From assembly GCA_026874595.1 (NCBI GenBank), contig CM049318.1:44062456-44126455 (forward strand): DNA of 64,000 bases, written 5' to 3'. Positions 49,287-62,000 of the stretch are shown here, one piece after another. The position numbers were made by a program, and so were the translations under genes. Source of the stretch: Sipunculus nudus. Its lineage: Eukaryota > Annelida > Sipuncula > Golfingiida > Sipunculidae. The notes below the pieces were generated by a model. The model saw nothing but the letters and a program-made list of their open reading frames with translations. It was not told where the DNA came from and made no database searches. Each line of letters opens with the position of its first letter. Position 1 is the stretch's first letter.

Positions 49287-49698
49287 AATTGGGGTGTTGA
49301 TTTGAGAATAACTGTACACTTGTCACAACAGGGGATCTCCCCAGTGACTGTAACAAATCAGAAACCCTTGCATAGCTGACTTCCAGTGACCTGGAGTGGG
49401 ACCCTGCATCTGGACAAAGCAACTGACTACAATAAAGCGTGCTGGTTTTGTGTGGTAATAAATATAAGCTGTATAATAAGTTGTGGTGTTGTGGTATAAT
49501 AATTGGGGTGTTGATTTGAGAATAACTGTACACTTGTCACAACAGGGGATCTCCCCAGTGACTGTAACAAATCAGAAACCCTTGCATAGCTGACTTCCAG
49601 TGACCTGGAGTGGGACCCTGCATCTGGACAAAGCAACTGACTACAATAAAGCGTGCTGGTTTTGTGTGGTAATAAATATAAGCTGTATAATAAGTTGT
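49286..49698 (+). repeat. Perfect 199-bp direct duplication
   Basis: 49286-49484 and 49500-49698 appear identical, separated by 15 bp. Each copy starts TAATTGGGGTGTTGATTTG and ends TATAATAAGTTGT. Each spans the join between 1.9-kb type and 2.6-kb type A sequence (near CAATAAAGCGTGCTGG). Confidence 0.9.
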
Positions 49699-51596
49699 TG
49701 TTGTTTAGCTTATGTATGATTTTGATAGTATCTTTGGAGACAGGGAGAAAGGATTGATTTCATTTATTTTATTAAGAAATGGAGTACTATTGTCACACAG
49801 ATTTTGACTTGGCCATATAACTTATAAGCAGAACATATAATATAAGAGTTTAACTATTAATTAAATAATTTTACAAATATTGTCCCAAATATAATTTTTA
49901 TTAAAAATAATAAGAGAATCTTATGATTTTTTTAAAAGAAATATAACTGAAATGATTATTAAAATAATATTAAAGAATATATTCATGAATGCATTCATGA
50001 ATACATTTTGAAAGTATTTGCACTGGTATTCATATACTTTCATTTTTACCTGAATTCCCGTTCTTTATGCAAGAAATTTTATAATGGAGTACATATTCAT
50101 ATTCGTATTTAAATACAATTGCAAATTAATCGCACCATGTCAGGTATTTATTCAGTTTTCACCAAACAATGATGTTGAGAATCCAGAATATACAAAATTA
50201 ACACATTTAAATAATGATCATAAGTACCTGGTTTTATGGCTTTTATTTATATTTAAAAAAAGAATGTAATATATTCATTTTGGTCTAATTTCACATCAAT
50301 GTACACACTAGACATAGTAGGAATCTAGATTAATATTATCAACTGCATCTTTGTCTATGATTAATTTCCTTCATATGATCCCCAATCATTAGTAATGAAT
50401 AAGATGATTTACTTTTTTATCATTAAAATTGAACTGAAAAATACCATAGGTGACTGCATGGTGTTATTTGGAATACATGACAATCTATCCATCGATACAA
50501 GATTCTTATATCATCAGTAACTGCAAGTTAATTTCCTGTTATTATAAACTAACAAATCCTTTTCTATTTTTCTTTAATTTGTTATTAAAAACCAACACAA
50601 ATTTATTAATTTATTGTTTATTGTTATGTTGTTGGTTAAAACTACAAGATGAGTTGGGTTGGACACCTGGATCAACTGTGGCTGGCCATTATATAATAAG
50701 CTGCCTGGAGCCCCAGTTTATGCCTCCTGTCAAGCATGCATAATTTGCTTAAAGTTCAACAAGGTCAACATACAGGTGACTCAAGAGGGGCTGGACAGGG
50801 CCAAAGTCTGACATGGTCTCATAGAAACATTAACAAAAGCTACAATTTTTGGCCAATTTCTTTCAGCTTTCTAAACTAAAAAGCTGAAATCCTTATGTGT
50901 GCATGACATGAAAATTATATCAACAGTGCTCACAGGAAACAAACGTGCCATGGTCAAAGTTGAGCAAAATATAAGGTACTAATTTTATATTTATACTAAT
51001 AACTTATAAAATCTGAAAAATTCAGAACTAATTTTGGGTATTCAATTGAATCTTGATTAAATAATGTTACATCCCTGACAAAGAAATCTCTAGCTTCAGC
51101 AATCTCCTTGTTAAGGGAGTAAATTATTTCTTGATTTTTTACAAAGTGCATTATGTTTGCGCCCATAACTTAAAAACAGTTACGCAATACTGACATCATA
51201 TCTGGCATGTGCATAGAGAATGTATAGAAAAATATGTATATTATATATGATTAAAGTCAGATCAGTTGTTTTGATATTAGGCAGTCTTGAAGTTTAACAA
51301 TGGGTTTTTAATGGAAAAATGAAGTTTTTCATTAATATCTCAAAGGTATTAAGTCCTAGTGACCAAATTCTTGGCATGGTAGGGGATTTTGGAGACATCT
51401 AATTGTATGCCAAATTTTAGGAACTTAGAGCTGAAGCTGGGGAGCTGAGCTTTTGCAAACTGCATAACACTAACTTGATGTAAACAATATGTTACATGGT
51501 GTTTGAAAACTTGAATAAAATCTACAGTTTTTGATCAACTGGTTTCAAATTTTTGGTGTTAACAGACAAAATGCTGACAAAAACATGCTGTGAAAA
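49699..51596 (+). mobile_element. 2.6-kb type A element, left portion, interrupted
   Basis: Collinear with 4990-6858, with the 24-bp palindrome at 49980-50003. It stops at ACATGCTGTGAAAA and resumes at 54403 after a nested insertion. Confidence 0.85.
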
Positions 51597-54402
51597 CTAG
51601 ACATTTCTTGGCACCGCAGGTGCCAGAGTATCCCCAGACATAGTAGGCCCCCCCTTTATAAATAGACCCCCATTTTTAGCAGCATATACTAACACTTGGC
51701 ATATTTATTGTTTCTTCCATCTAACAATCCACAATCTTGTTGAAGATGTTGGTCCTGTGACCTTGATCTTTTTAAAGATGTGTCCTGTGACCTTGACCTT
51801 TGACCTCATGACCCCAAAATCAATTCTGGTCTTGCTTTTCCAATGGGACATATGCAAGTTAAGTTTGAAATCTATACATCAATAAAGCAGGAATTATCAC
51901 CCAGAAACTAATTTTTGGACAGATGGCTCCTGTGACCTTCACCTTTGACCTTGTGACCTCAAAATTGATAGTGTTCTTCCTCTCTTGGCAGGAGAACTAT
52001 ATGTGCAAGATGAAAGATCTGAGATGAAATGTTTGGCTGAAAAATGCATCCACATCTTTTTAAAGATGTGTCCTGTGACCTTGACCTTTGACCTCATGAC
52101 CCTAAAATCAATTTGGGTCTTACTTTTCCAATGGGACATATACAAGTCAAGATTGAAATCCATACATCAATAAAAGCAGATATTATCATCCAGAAACTAA
52201 TTTTTGGACAGATGGCTCCTGTGACCTTCACCTTTGACCTTGTGACCTCAAAATTTATAGGGTCTTCCACTCTTGGCAGGTGAACTATATGTGCAAGATG
52301 AGAGATCTGAGATGAATTGTTTAGCTGAAAATGCATCCACAATCTTTTTAAAGAGGTTTCCTGTGACCTTGACCTTTGACCTCATGACCCCAAAATCAAT
52401 TCAGGTCTTGCTTTTCCAATGGGTCAAATTCAAGTCAAGTTTGAAATCCATACATCAATAAAAGAAGAAATTATCATCCAGAAACTAATTTTTGGACAGA
52501 TGGCTCCTGTGACCTTCACTTTTGACCTTGTGACCTCAAAATTGATAGGGTTCTTCCATTCTTGGCAGGTGAACTATATGTGCAAGATGAAAGATCTGAC
52601 CCAAAATCAATTCAGGTCTTGCTTTTCCAATGAGTCAAATACAAGTCAAGTTTGAAATAAATACATCAATAAAAGAAGGAATTATCATCCGGAAACTAAT
52701 TTTGGGACAGATGGCTCCTGTGACCTTCACCTTTGACCTTGTGACCTCAACATTGATAGGGTTCTTCCTCTCTTGGCAGGTGAACTATATGTCCAAGATG
52801 AAAGATCTGAGATGAAATGTTTGGCTGAAAATGCATCCACATCTTTTTAAAGATGTGTCCTGTGACCTTGACCTTTGACCTCATAACCTCAAAATCAATT
52901 TGGGTCTTGCTTTTCCAATGGGACATATATAAGTCAGGTTTGAAATCCATACATCAATAAAAGCAGATATATCATCCAGAAACTAATTTTTGGACAGATG
53001 GCTCCTGTGACCTTCACCTTTGACCTTGTGACCTCAAAATTGATAGGGGTCTTCCACTCTTGACAGGTGAACTATATGTGCAAGATGAAAGATCTGAGAT
53101 GAATTGTTTGGCTGAAAATGCATCCACAATCTTTTTAAAGAGGTTTCCTGTGACCTTGACCTTTGACCTCATGACCCCAAAATCAATTCTGGTCTTGCTT
53201 TTCCAAAGGGTCAAATACAAGTCAAGTTTGAAATCCATACATCAATAAAAGAAGGAATTATCATCAAGAAACTAATTTTTGGACAGATGGCTCCGGTGAC
53301 CTTCACCTTTGACCTTGTGACCTCAAAACTGATAGGGGTCTTCCTCTATTGGCAGATGACTTACATGTGCAAGATGAAAGGTCTGAGATGAAATGTTTGG
53401 CTGAAAATGCATCCACAATCTTTTTAAAGATGTGTCCTGTGACCTTGACCTCAGGACCCCTAAAATAAATTTGAGTCTTGCTTTTTCAATGGGACATATA
53501 TAAGTCAAGTTTGAAATCAATACATCAATAAAAGCAGGAATTATCATCCAGAAACTAATTTTTGGACAGATAGCTCCTGTGGCCTTGACCTTTGACCTTG
53601 TGACCCCAAAATTTATATGGATCATCCACTATTGGCAAGTGAGCTATATATTCAAGATGGAAGACCTAGGATGAAAGTTTGGCTTAAAATGCATCCACAG
53701 TATCTTTTAAAATGCCAGTCCAGTGACCTTGACCTTTGAACTCATGACCCTAGAACCTAAAGGGTTCTTACTTTAGTGGTGGGCCATACATAAGTCATGT
53801 TTGAAATCCATATGGCTATCAACACTGGAGATATCATAAGAGGTGTGTGATTTTCACCATATATGGCAATATTCAAGGTCAAGGCCACTATCATAGGAAA
53901 GGTCATGACCCCAATTTAAATAAACATCATCCCATAACCCATACCTATGTATATGCATAATATAAAAGAAATCTGTCCATTAGTTTTTGACTTATAATGC
54001 TCACAGTACTGTAAGGTGGGAATTTTGGGGGTATTAAACGGCACGAAAACAAGTAAAGAATAATAGGTGGCGCCACCAGTTTCTGGAACATGACAACTCT
54101 ATTTATGATCTTCCATCAAGTTGATTTTGGGATAAATCCATGCAAGATTTCTTGAGATATTAAAGAATTTGTGTGATTTTCCCCAAAATTGGACCTGTTC
54201 AAGGTCAAGGACACTCTCCTATTAAAGGTTATGACCTCATTTTAAATAGGCGTCCTCCTCTCACCCATATCTATACATATACCAAGTTTGGTAAAGTTCC
54301 GTGAAATATTTTTTGGGTTATCGCGCCAACAAGTTTTATATGCGGCGGCGGCGGCGGGACCGGTATGAAAACATAGTATCTCCCGACTTTGTCTGGGGAT
54401 AC
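51597..54402 (+). mobile_element. Complete family C element nested in an A element
   Basis: Left end CTAGACATTTCTTGG, with the palindrome GGCACCGCAGGTGCC (51610-51624) and arm GTATCCCCAGAC (51628-51639). The right end is a hairpin from GTATCTCCCGAC to GTCTGGGGATAC (54376-54402). The GC-rich GCGGCGGCGGCGGCGGG tract precedes it. The flanks GTGAAAA and AATTAAATCC restore the uninterrupted A sequence except for at most two extra A. The body is a half-site array. No ORF of known kind. Confidence 0.85.
51750..53750 (+). repeat. TGACCT half-site array inside the C element
   Basis: About fourteen sites, alternating CCTTGACCTTTGACCTCATG and CCTTCACCTTTGACCTTGTG at ~145-bp steps (~287-bp dimer; e.g. 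51788, 52076, 52362 and 52863, 53150). TGACCTTTGACCT is the reverse of AGGTCAAAGGTCA, a perfect DR1 nuclear-receptor site; TGACCTTGA includes the TCAAGGTCA type of monomer site. Confidence 0.88.
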
Positions 54403-55040
54403 AATTAAATCCACAGTACTTACAGGAAAAAAACGTGCCATGGTCAAAGATGGGCTAAATTTAAGGTACCAATTTTTTATTTTTGTTAATATTTTAAAAA
54501 AATTTAAAAGATTTTGATCTAATTTTGGGTATACAATTTAATTTTGATTAATTAAAGTTATATTACTGGAAAAAAAGTCCATAGCTTTAACATGTTTTGT
54601 GTTAAATGATCAATATCTTTCCTGATTTTTTACAAAATGCATTATGTTTGGGCTCATAACTTTTTAAAATTATATAATACAGACATAATTTCTGGCATGT
54701 ACATAGGAACTATATAGAGGAATATTTATGGTAAATATGAGGAAAAACAGATGAGTGGTTTTGATATTAGGCAGTCCTGAAGTGTGAAAATAGGTTTTTA
54801 ATAAAAAATTGAGGTTTTTCCTTAATTTCTCAAAGGAACGAAGTTTTCGGCTTGGTAGGAGATCTTGGGGACATCTAACATTATGCCGAATTTTGGATTC
54901 CTAGGTCTTACGGTTTCAAAACGTGCCACATCTACGGACAGACGGACAGACGGACGGACGGACGGACGGACGGACAGACGGACGGACGACGGACAATGGA
55001 CCACGACTATAGCTCAGATGACTTATAGTCAGCTGAGCTA
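54403..55040 (+). mobile_element. 2.6-kb type A element, right portion
   Basis: Continues the element broken at 51596 and ends in a GGAC/AGAC tract (54935-54985) and hairpin 55010-55040. Confidence 0.85.
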
Positions 55041-55043
55041 AAA

Positions 55044-55350
55044 AGGTATGGTTCTCAGGCACTTTTTTTTCAGAAATCAATGCGGGCAGGCACTTTTTTT
55101 CTTTTAAATTTTTTGGTATATTTAGATAAAAATGTCAAATGATAAGGGAAAAGCATGAAAATAACAGTTTTATTTTGCTAAATAAGTAAAAGCACTTCAA
55201 AACAAAGGAATTTGTATGGTTTTATCTTCTTGAAAGAAATTTCGGAGCGGCAGCAGCTCAAAATTGGAAAGTTTTTATTGAAAATCAAAATAAAAAGTTT
55301 TGATGCGGGGGTTTAAAATTGATACAGGCGGTGCCTGTGAACCTTACCTT
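55044..55350. mobile_element. MITE candidate
   Basis: The ends are inverted: AGGTATGGTTCTCAGGCAC at 55044 and, on the other strand from 55349, AGGTAAGGTTCACAGGCAC (two differences in 19). The interior is ~270 bp, AT-rich, with TTTTTTTTC tracts, and non-coding. The target duplication is unclear and the superfamily is not assigned. Confidence 0.55.
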
Positions 55351-55553
55351 GAATTTTTTTGGCCTAAGTTCAACCTTCTGTAATTCAGCCAAATTTCTCT
55401 GAACTGGAACCATTTGAACAAACTTGAAAGAGATTGTTGCAGGGATAATTTCTGTGAAATATGGGACAATTTGGCTGGACAGTTTTGGAAAAGAAGATTT
55501 TTAAAGCTTTCTTTAGCTTTTTCCCTATCAAATCTAAGAAAATACAGGTAGAA
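55351..55553 (+). repeat. Family B internal fragment
   Basis: Matches 40945-41130 (CTGAACTGGAACCATT, GGACAATTTGGCTGGACAG, TTCCCTATCAAATC). No ends. Confidence 0.65.
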
Positions 55554-56250
55554 AACAAGGGACCTAAGGGTCACTGTGCTCAGCTGACATTAACCTTGAA
55601 GGTATAAATCTATAATAATATCAAATGGAGATAAAGTGTAAGAGGAAGAGGTAATAAAGGCCATGGCTGGTTTATATGATTGGTTTGTATTGATGAGCAA
55701 GAAATTGTTGCAAATAATATTTTGTGACCTGACCATGTGTTTCCTAATGTTGAAACTGAAGCATGTGAGCAGTTTGTGAACAAATGATCTGTACAATTAC
55801 CATGATCATTAGTTGGCTTTTCGATTAACTGTTGACATTTCAGTAGTTTACACATTTGTTCAATCGAATCTTTTTTTTGTATAATATATATTATTAAATA
55901 TATTTTCTTTTTATGAAATGTATACAGTTGAAATATAACTAATTAACAACATAAAACATGGCAAACAAAGCCTGATCTCGAATTCTGCTGATGCAGGAAA
56001 ATAATGAACAAATGTTTGTAATAAATCCTCATTTTTTTATCACATCAATTTTTTTTTAATTTAAGTTTATATTTCTATACATTTTCAATATAACATATAT
56101 ATCTGAATATAAAAGTTGATTCATAAATCTCAATTGCATCATCATAAATCTCAATCTTGTCAGATAACACCTTATCATGCATACAAATGTTTATTTATTT
56201 TTTACCACAAAAATATATCTTTTAAATCTGCAAAACAATAAATATCTAAA
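55554..56250 (+). mobile_element. Left part of a 1.9-kb type A element
   Basis: AACAAGGGACCTAAGGGTC with GTGCTCAGCTGAC, collinear with 9405-10100, cut by the next A left end after AAATATCTAAA. Confidence 0.78.
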
Positions 56251-58860
56251 AACAAGGGACCTATGGGTCACGACGCTCAGCTGTTATATATGATAAAAAA
56301 ATATTATTTAGAAATGAGGCACATGCTGGTTTTGTGTGGTAATAAATATAAGCTGTATTATGAGTTGTTGTTGTTTAGCTTATGTATGATTTTGATAGTA
56401 CCTTTGGAGACAGGGAAGAGGATTGATTTCATTTATTTTATTAACAAATGGAGTACTATTGTCACACAGATTTTGACTTGGCCATATAACTTATAAGCAG
56501 AACATATAATATAAGAGTTTAAATATTTATTAAAAAAAATTACAAATATTGTCCCAAATATAATTTTTATAAAAAATAATTAGAGAATCATATGATTTTT
56601 TAAAATGAAATATAACTGATATGATTATTAAAATAATATTAAAGAATATATTCATGAATGCATTCATGAATACATTTTGAAAGTATTTGCACGAGTATTC
56701 ATATACTTTCATTTTTACCTGAATTCCTATTCTTTATGCAAGAAACATATAATGGAGTACATAATCATATTCGTATTTAAATACAATTACAAAGTATTCA
56801 CACCATGTCTGGTATTTATTCCGTTTCACCAACCAATGATGTTGAGAATCCAGAATATACAAAATTCACACATTTAAATAATGATCATAAGTACCTGGTT
56901 TTATGGCTTTTATTTATATTAAAAAATAACTGTAAAAAATTCATTTTGGACTAATTTCACATCAATGTACACACTAGACACAGTAGGAATCTAGATTAAT
57001 ATTATCAACTGCATCTTTGTCTATCATTAATTTCCTTCATATGATCCCTAATGATTAGTAATGAATAATATGATTTACTTCTTTATCATTAAAATTGAAC
57101 TGAAAAATGCCATAGGTGACTGCATGGTGTTATTTGGAATATGTGACATTCTACCCATCGATACAAGATTCTTATATCATTAGTAACTGCAAGTTAATTT
57201 CCTGTTATTATAAACTCACAAATTCCTTTTCTATTTCTCTTTAATTTGTTATTTAAAACCAATAAAAATTTATTAATTTATTGTTTATTGTTATGTTGTT
57301 GGTTAAAACTACTAGATGAGTTGGGTTGGACACCTGGATCAACTGTGGCTGGCCATAAGCTGCCTGGATTCCTGTATGCCTCGTCTCAAGCGTGCATAAT
57401 TTGATGAAAGGTCAACATACAGGTGACTCAAGAGGGGCTGGAGAGAGCCAAAGTCTGACAGGGTCTCATGAAAAACATTAATAAAAGCTACAATTTTTGG
57501 CCTATTTCTTTCAGCTTTCTAAACTAAAAAGCTGAAATCCTAATGTGTGCATGATATGAAAATTATATCAACAGTGCTCACAGGACACAAACGTGCCATG
57601 GTCACAGTTGGGCAAAATTTAAGGTACTAATTTTATATTTATATTAATAACTTATAAAATTTGAAAAATTCAGAACTAATTTTGGGTATTCAATTGAATC
57701 TTGATTAAATAATGTTACATCCCTGACAAAAAAATCTCTAGCTTCAGCAAGCCCCTTGTTAAGGGAGTAAATATATTTTTTGATTTTTTACAAAGTGCAT
57801 TATGTTTGGTCCCATAACTTAAAACAATTACGCAATACTGACATCATTCTGGCATGTGCATAGAAAATGAAAAATTTGTATATTATTTATGATTAAAGTC
57901 AGATCAGTGGTTTTGATATTAGGCAGTCTTGAAGTGTAACAATGGGTTTTTAATGGAAAAATGAAGTTTTTCATTAATATCTCGAAGGTATTAAGTCCTA
58001 GTGACCAAATTCTTGGCATGGTAGGGGATTTTGGAGACATCTAACTGTATGCCAAATTTAAGGAACTAAGAGCTGAAGCTGGGGAGCTGAGCTCTTGCAA
58101 ACTGCATAACACAAGCTTGATGTAAACAATATGTTACATGGTGCTTGAAAACTTATTAAAATCTACAGTTTTTGATCAACTGGTTTCAAATTTTTGGTGT
58201 TAACAGACAAAATGCTCACAAAAACATGCTGTGAAAATTAAATCCACAGTACTTACAGGAAAAAAACGTGCCATGGTCAAAGTTGGGCAAAATTTAAGAT
58301 ACCAATTTTTTATTTTTATTAATATTTTAGAAATTTTAAAAGATTTTCATCTAATTTTGGGTATACAATTTAATTTTGATTAATTAAAGTTATATTACTG
58401 GAAATAAGGTCGATAGCTTTAACATTTTTTGTGTTAAGCGATCAAATATCTTTCCTGATTTTTTACAAAATGCATTATGTTTGGGCCCATAACTTTTTTA
58501 AATTAAATAATACAGACATAATTTCTGGCATGTACATAGGAACTATATAGCAGAATATTTATGGTAAATATGAGGAAAAACAGATGAGTGGTTTTGATAT
58601 TAGGCAGTCCTGAAGTGTGAAAATAGGTTTTTAATAAAAAAATTGAGGTTTTTCCTTAATTTCTCAAAGGAACGAAGTTGCAAAGACCCAGTTTTCGGCT
58701 TGGTAGGAGATCTTGGGGACATCTAACATTATGCCGAATTTTGGATTCCTAGGTCTTACGGTTTCAAAACGTGCCACATCTACGGACGGACGGACAGACG
58801 GAGGGACGACGGACAATGGACCACGACTATGGCTCAGATGACTTATGGTCAGCTGAGCTA
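56251..58860 (+). mobile_element. Complete family A element, 2.6-kb type
   Basis: Left end AACAAGGGACCTATGGGTC, arm CGCTCAGCTG; 24-bp palindrome 56649-56672; two ~690-bp modules; short (GGAC) tract 58785-58810; hairpin 58830-58860. 2610 bp against 2629 bp for the copy at 4870. Much of the difference is microsatellite length and small indels. Confidence 0.87.
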
Positions 58861-58863
58861 AAA

Positions 58864-59016
58864 ACAAGGGGCCCATGGGTTGCGTCGCTCAGCTGAATTC
58901 TGGAAAATATTAGTAACTGCAAAATATTTTTATTTCTTATGGTTTTTCCATGTATATTACCATTTGAAAAGCTATGAGGAAATGGCCCAGCTTAAATGAA
59001 ACTCTGTAAATTATAA
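58864..59016 (+). mobile_element. A left-end fragment, head-to-tail
   Basis: ACAAGGGGCCCATGGGTTG with CGCTCAGCTGA starts three bases after the preceding right end and is cut by the next left end at 59017. Confidence 0.75.
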
Positions 59017-62000
59017 AACAAGTGACCCAGGGGTCATGACGCTCAGCTGACCAGGAAGACATTGACAAAAGTAATTTTATCATCTGAATGTCAAATTTGA
59101 ATGAAATACTTTTTCCAAACTTGACCTTTTGTATAAAATCATCCAATATTCATTGGGGTACTATGGAGCTCTGTAGCATGAAAGATATGGGTAACAGACA
59201 CCTATTTTCAAGGTTTACAAGATGACTTTTCAGGGGTCTCCCAGCATGTCAAAAAATAAAATTCTAGGTCCAGTTATTATGATTTGTGCCCTGTTAACAA
59301 ATCCAAATGTTTATTCTGGGGGGTATTTCAAAGCCGCATAGGATGAAGGATATGGGTAACAGAGATGTTATTTCAGGTGCACAAGGAGACTTTTCAGGGG
59401 CCTCCCAGCATATCAAGAAAGGAGATTCTAGGTCAAGTCATTATAATTTGTGCTCTGTTAACAGATGACCAAATCTTTATTCTGGGGAGTACTTCGGAGC
59501 CCCAGAGCATGAAGGATATGGGTAACAGGGAACTCATTTCGGGTTTCCATGTAGACCTTTTATGGGCTTCCCTGGAGGTGAGGACAGAAGATTCTAGGTC
59601 CAGTCATAATGATTTGTGCCCTGTTAATATATGACCAAATCTTTATTCTGGGGGGTACTTCAGAGCCCAATAGCTCACAGAATATGGGTAACAGGGACCT
59701 TATTTCGGGTTTCCATGTAGACACCTTTTATGGGCTTCCCTAGAGGTGAGGACAGAAGATTCTAGGTCCAGTCATTATGATTTGTGCCCTGTTTACAGAT
59801 GACCAAATGTTTAAAGATCACAAAAGTAGAGAAAAGAAATCGTAAAAAAAAAAAAAAAAATATAGGTGGCGCCACCAATCTCCAGAAATTGATGAAACAC
59901 TCCATGATCAATATCCATGCAAAGAATCATGGTGATTAATGCATTAGTTGTTCAGATACTTGAGCTTTTGTATTAAATTTTGCATTATTCTGGGGGGTAC
60001 TTCAGAACCCCATAGCTCAGAGGTTACGGGTAACAGAGACCTAATTTTGAATTTTTTAAGGAGACTTTTCATGGGCCTCTCAGCATGTCAAGAGAGAAGA
60101 TTCTAGGTCCAGTTGTTACGATTTGTGCCATGTTAACAGATGACCACATCTTATGAGGTCTCAAAAATAGAGAAAAAAATTCGTAAAAATAAAAAAAATA
60201 CAGGTGGCGCCACCAGAATGCAGAAACTGATGACACATTCCATGATCAATATCCATGCAAAGAATCATGGTGATCACTGCAATAGTTGTTTAGATACTTG
60301 AGCTTTTGTATCAAATTTTCCATTATTCTGGGGGGTACTTCGGAGCCCCATAGCTCAAAGGTTATGGGTAACAGAGACCTAATTTCAGGTTTCCAAAGAG
60401 ACTTTTTATGGGCCTCCCTTTATGTCAAGAGAGAAGATTCTAGGTGTAGTCGTTACGATTTGTGCCCTGTTAACAGATGGCCGCATCTTAAGAGGTGTAA
60501 AAAATAGAGAAAAATATTGGTAAAAATCGAAAAAATACAGGTGGCGCCACCAGTCTGCAGATACTGATGAAACACTCCATGATCAATATCCATGCAAAAA
60601 ATCATGATGATCAATGCATTAGTTGTTCAGATACTTGAGCTTTTGTATCAAATTTTCCATTATTCTGGGGGGTACTTCGGAACCCCATAGCTCGAAGAAT
60701 ATAGGTCACAGTGACCTAATTTCAGGTTTACAAGGAGAATTTCCATAGACCTCCCAGGATGTTAAGTAAGAAGATTCCAGTTCTAGGGGTTACGATTTGT
60801 GCCCTGTTAACGGACGGACGCCCGGACGGCCGGACGGACGACGGACAAAAGGTGATCCCTATAGCTCAGATGACTTACAGTCAGCTGAGCTAAAAATACA
60901 GGTGGAGCCACCAGAATGCAGAAACTGATGAAACATTTTATGATCAATATCCATGCAAAGAATCATGGTGATCAATATAATAATTGTTCAGATACTTGAG
61001 CTTTTGTATCAAATTTTCGATTATTCCGGGGGGTACTTCGGAGCCCCATAGCTCAGAGGTTATGGGTAACAGAGACCTAATTTCAAGTGTTTAAGGAGAC
61101 TTTTCATGAGCCTCTCAGCATGTCAAGAGAGAAGATTCTAGGTCCAGTTGTTACGATTTGTGCCATGTTAACAGATGACCACATCTTATGAGGTCTCAAA
61201 AATAGAGAAAAAAATTCGTAAAAATAAAAAAAATACAGGTGGCGCCACCAGACTGCAGAACCTGATGAAACATTCCATGATCAATATCCATGCAAAGAAT
61301 CATGGTGATCAATGCAATAGTTGTTCAGATACTGGAGCTTTTGTATCAAATTTTCCATTATTCTGGGGGGGTATTTCGGAGCCCCATAGCTCAGAGGTTA
61401 TGGGTAACAGAGACTTAATTTCAGGTTTCCAAAGAGACTTTTCATGGGCCTCCCGGAATTTCAAGAGAGAAGATTCTAGGTCCAGTCATTACAATTTGTG
61501 CCTTGTTAACAGATGACCACATCTCAAGAGGTCTCAAAAATAAAGAAAAAAATTCATTAAAATCGAAAAAATATAGGTGGCGCCACCAGACTGCAGAAAC
61601 TGATGAAACATTCCATGATCAATATCCATGCACAGAATCATGGTGATCAATGCAATAGTTGTTCAGATACTGGAGCTTTTGTATCAAATTTTCCATTATT
61701 CTGGGGGGGTACTTCGGAGCCCCATAGCTCAGAGGTTATGGGTAACAGAGACTTAATTTCAGGTTTCCAAAGAGACTTTTCATGGGCCTCCCGGAATTTC
61801 AAGAGAGAAGATTCTAGGTCCAGTCATTACAATTTGTGCCTTGTTAACAGATGACCACATCTCAAGAGGTCTCAAAAATAAAGAAAAAAATTCATTAAAA
61901 TCGAAAAAATATAGGTGGCGCCACCAGACTGCAGAAACTGATGAAACATTCCATGATCAATATCCATGCACAGAATCATGGTGATCAATGCAATAGTTGT

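Noticed and set aside
61238-61925. CTCF-like reading of GGCGCCACCAG in the A units
   Set aside because: Only part of the consensus fits and the word is better explained as a perfect palindrome; not enough to claim a binding site.
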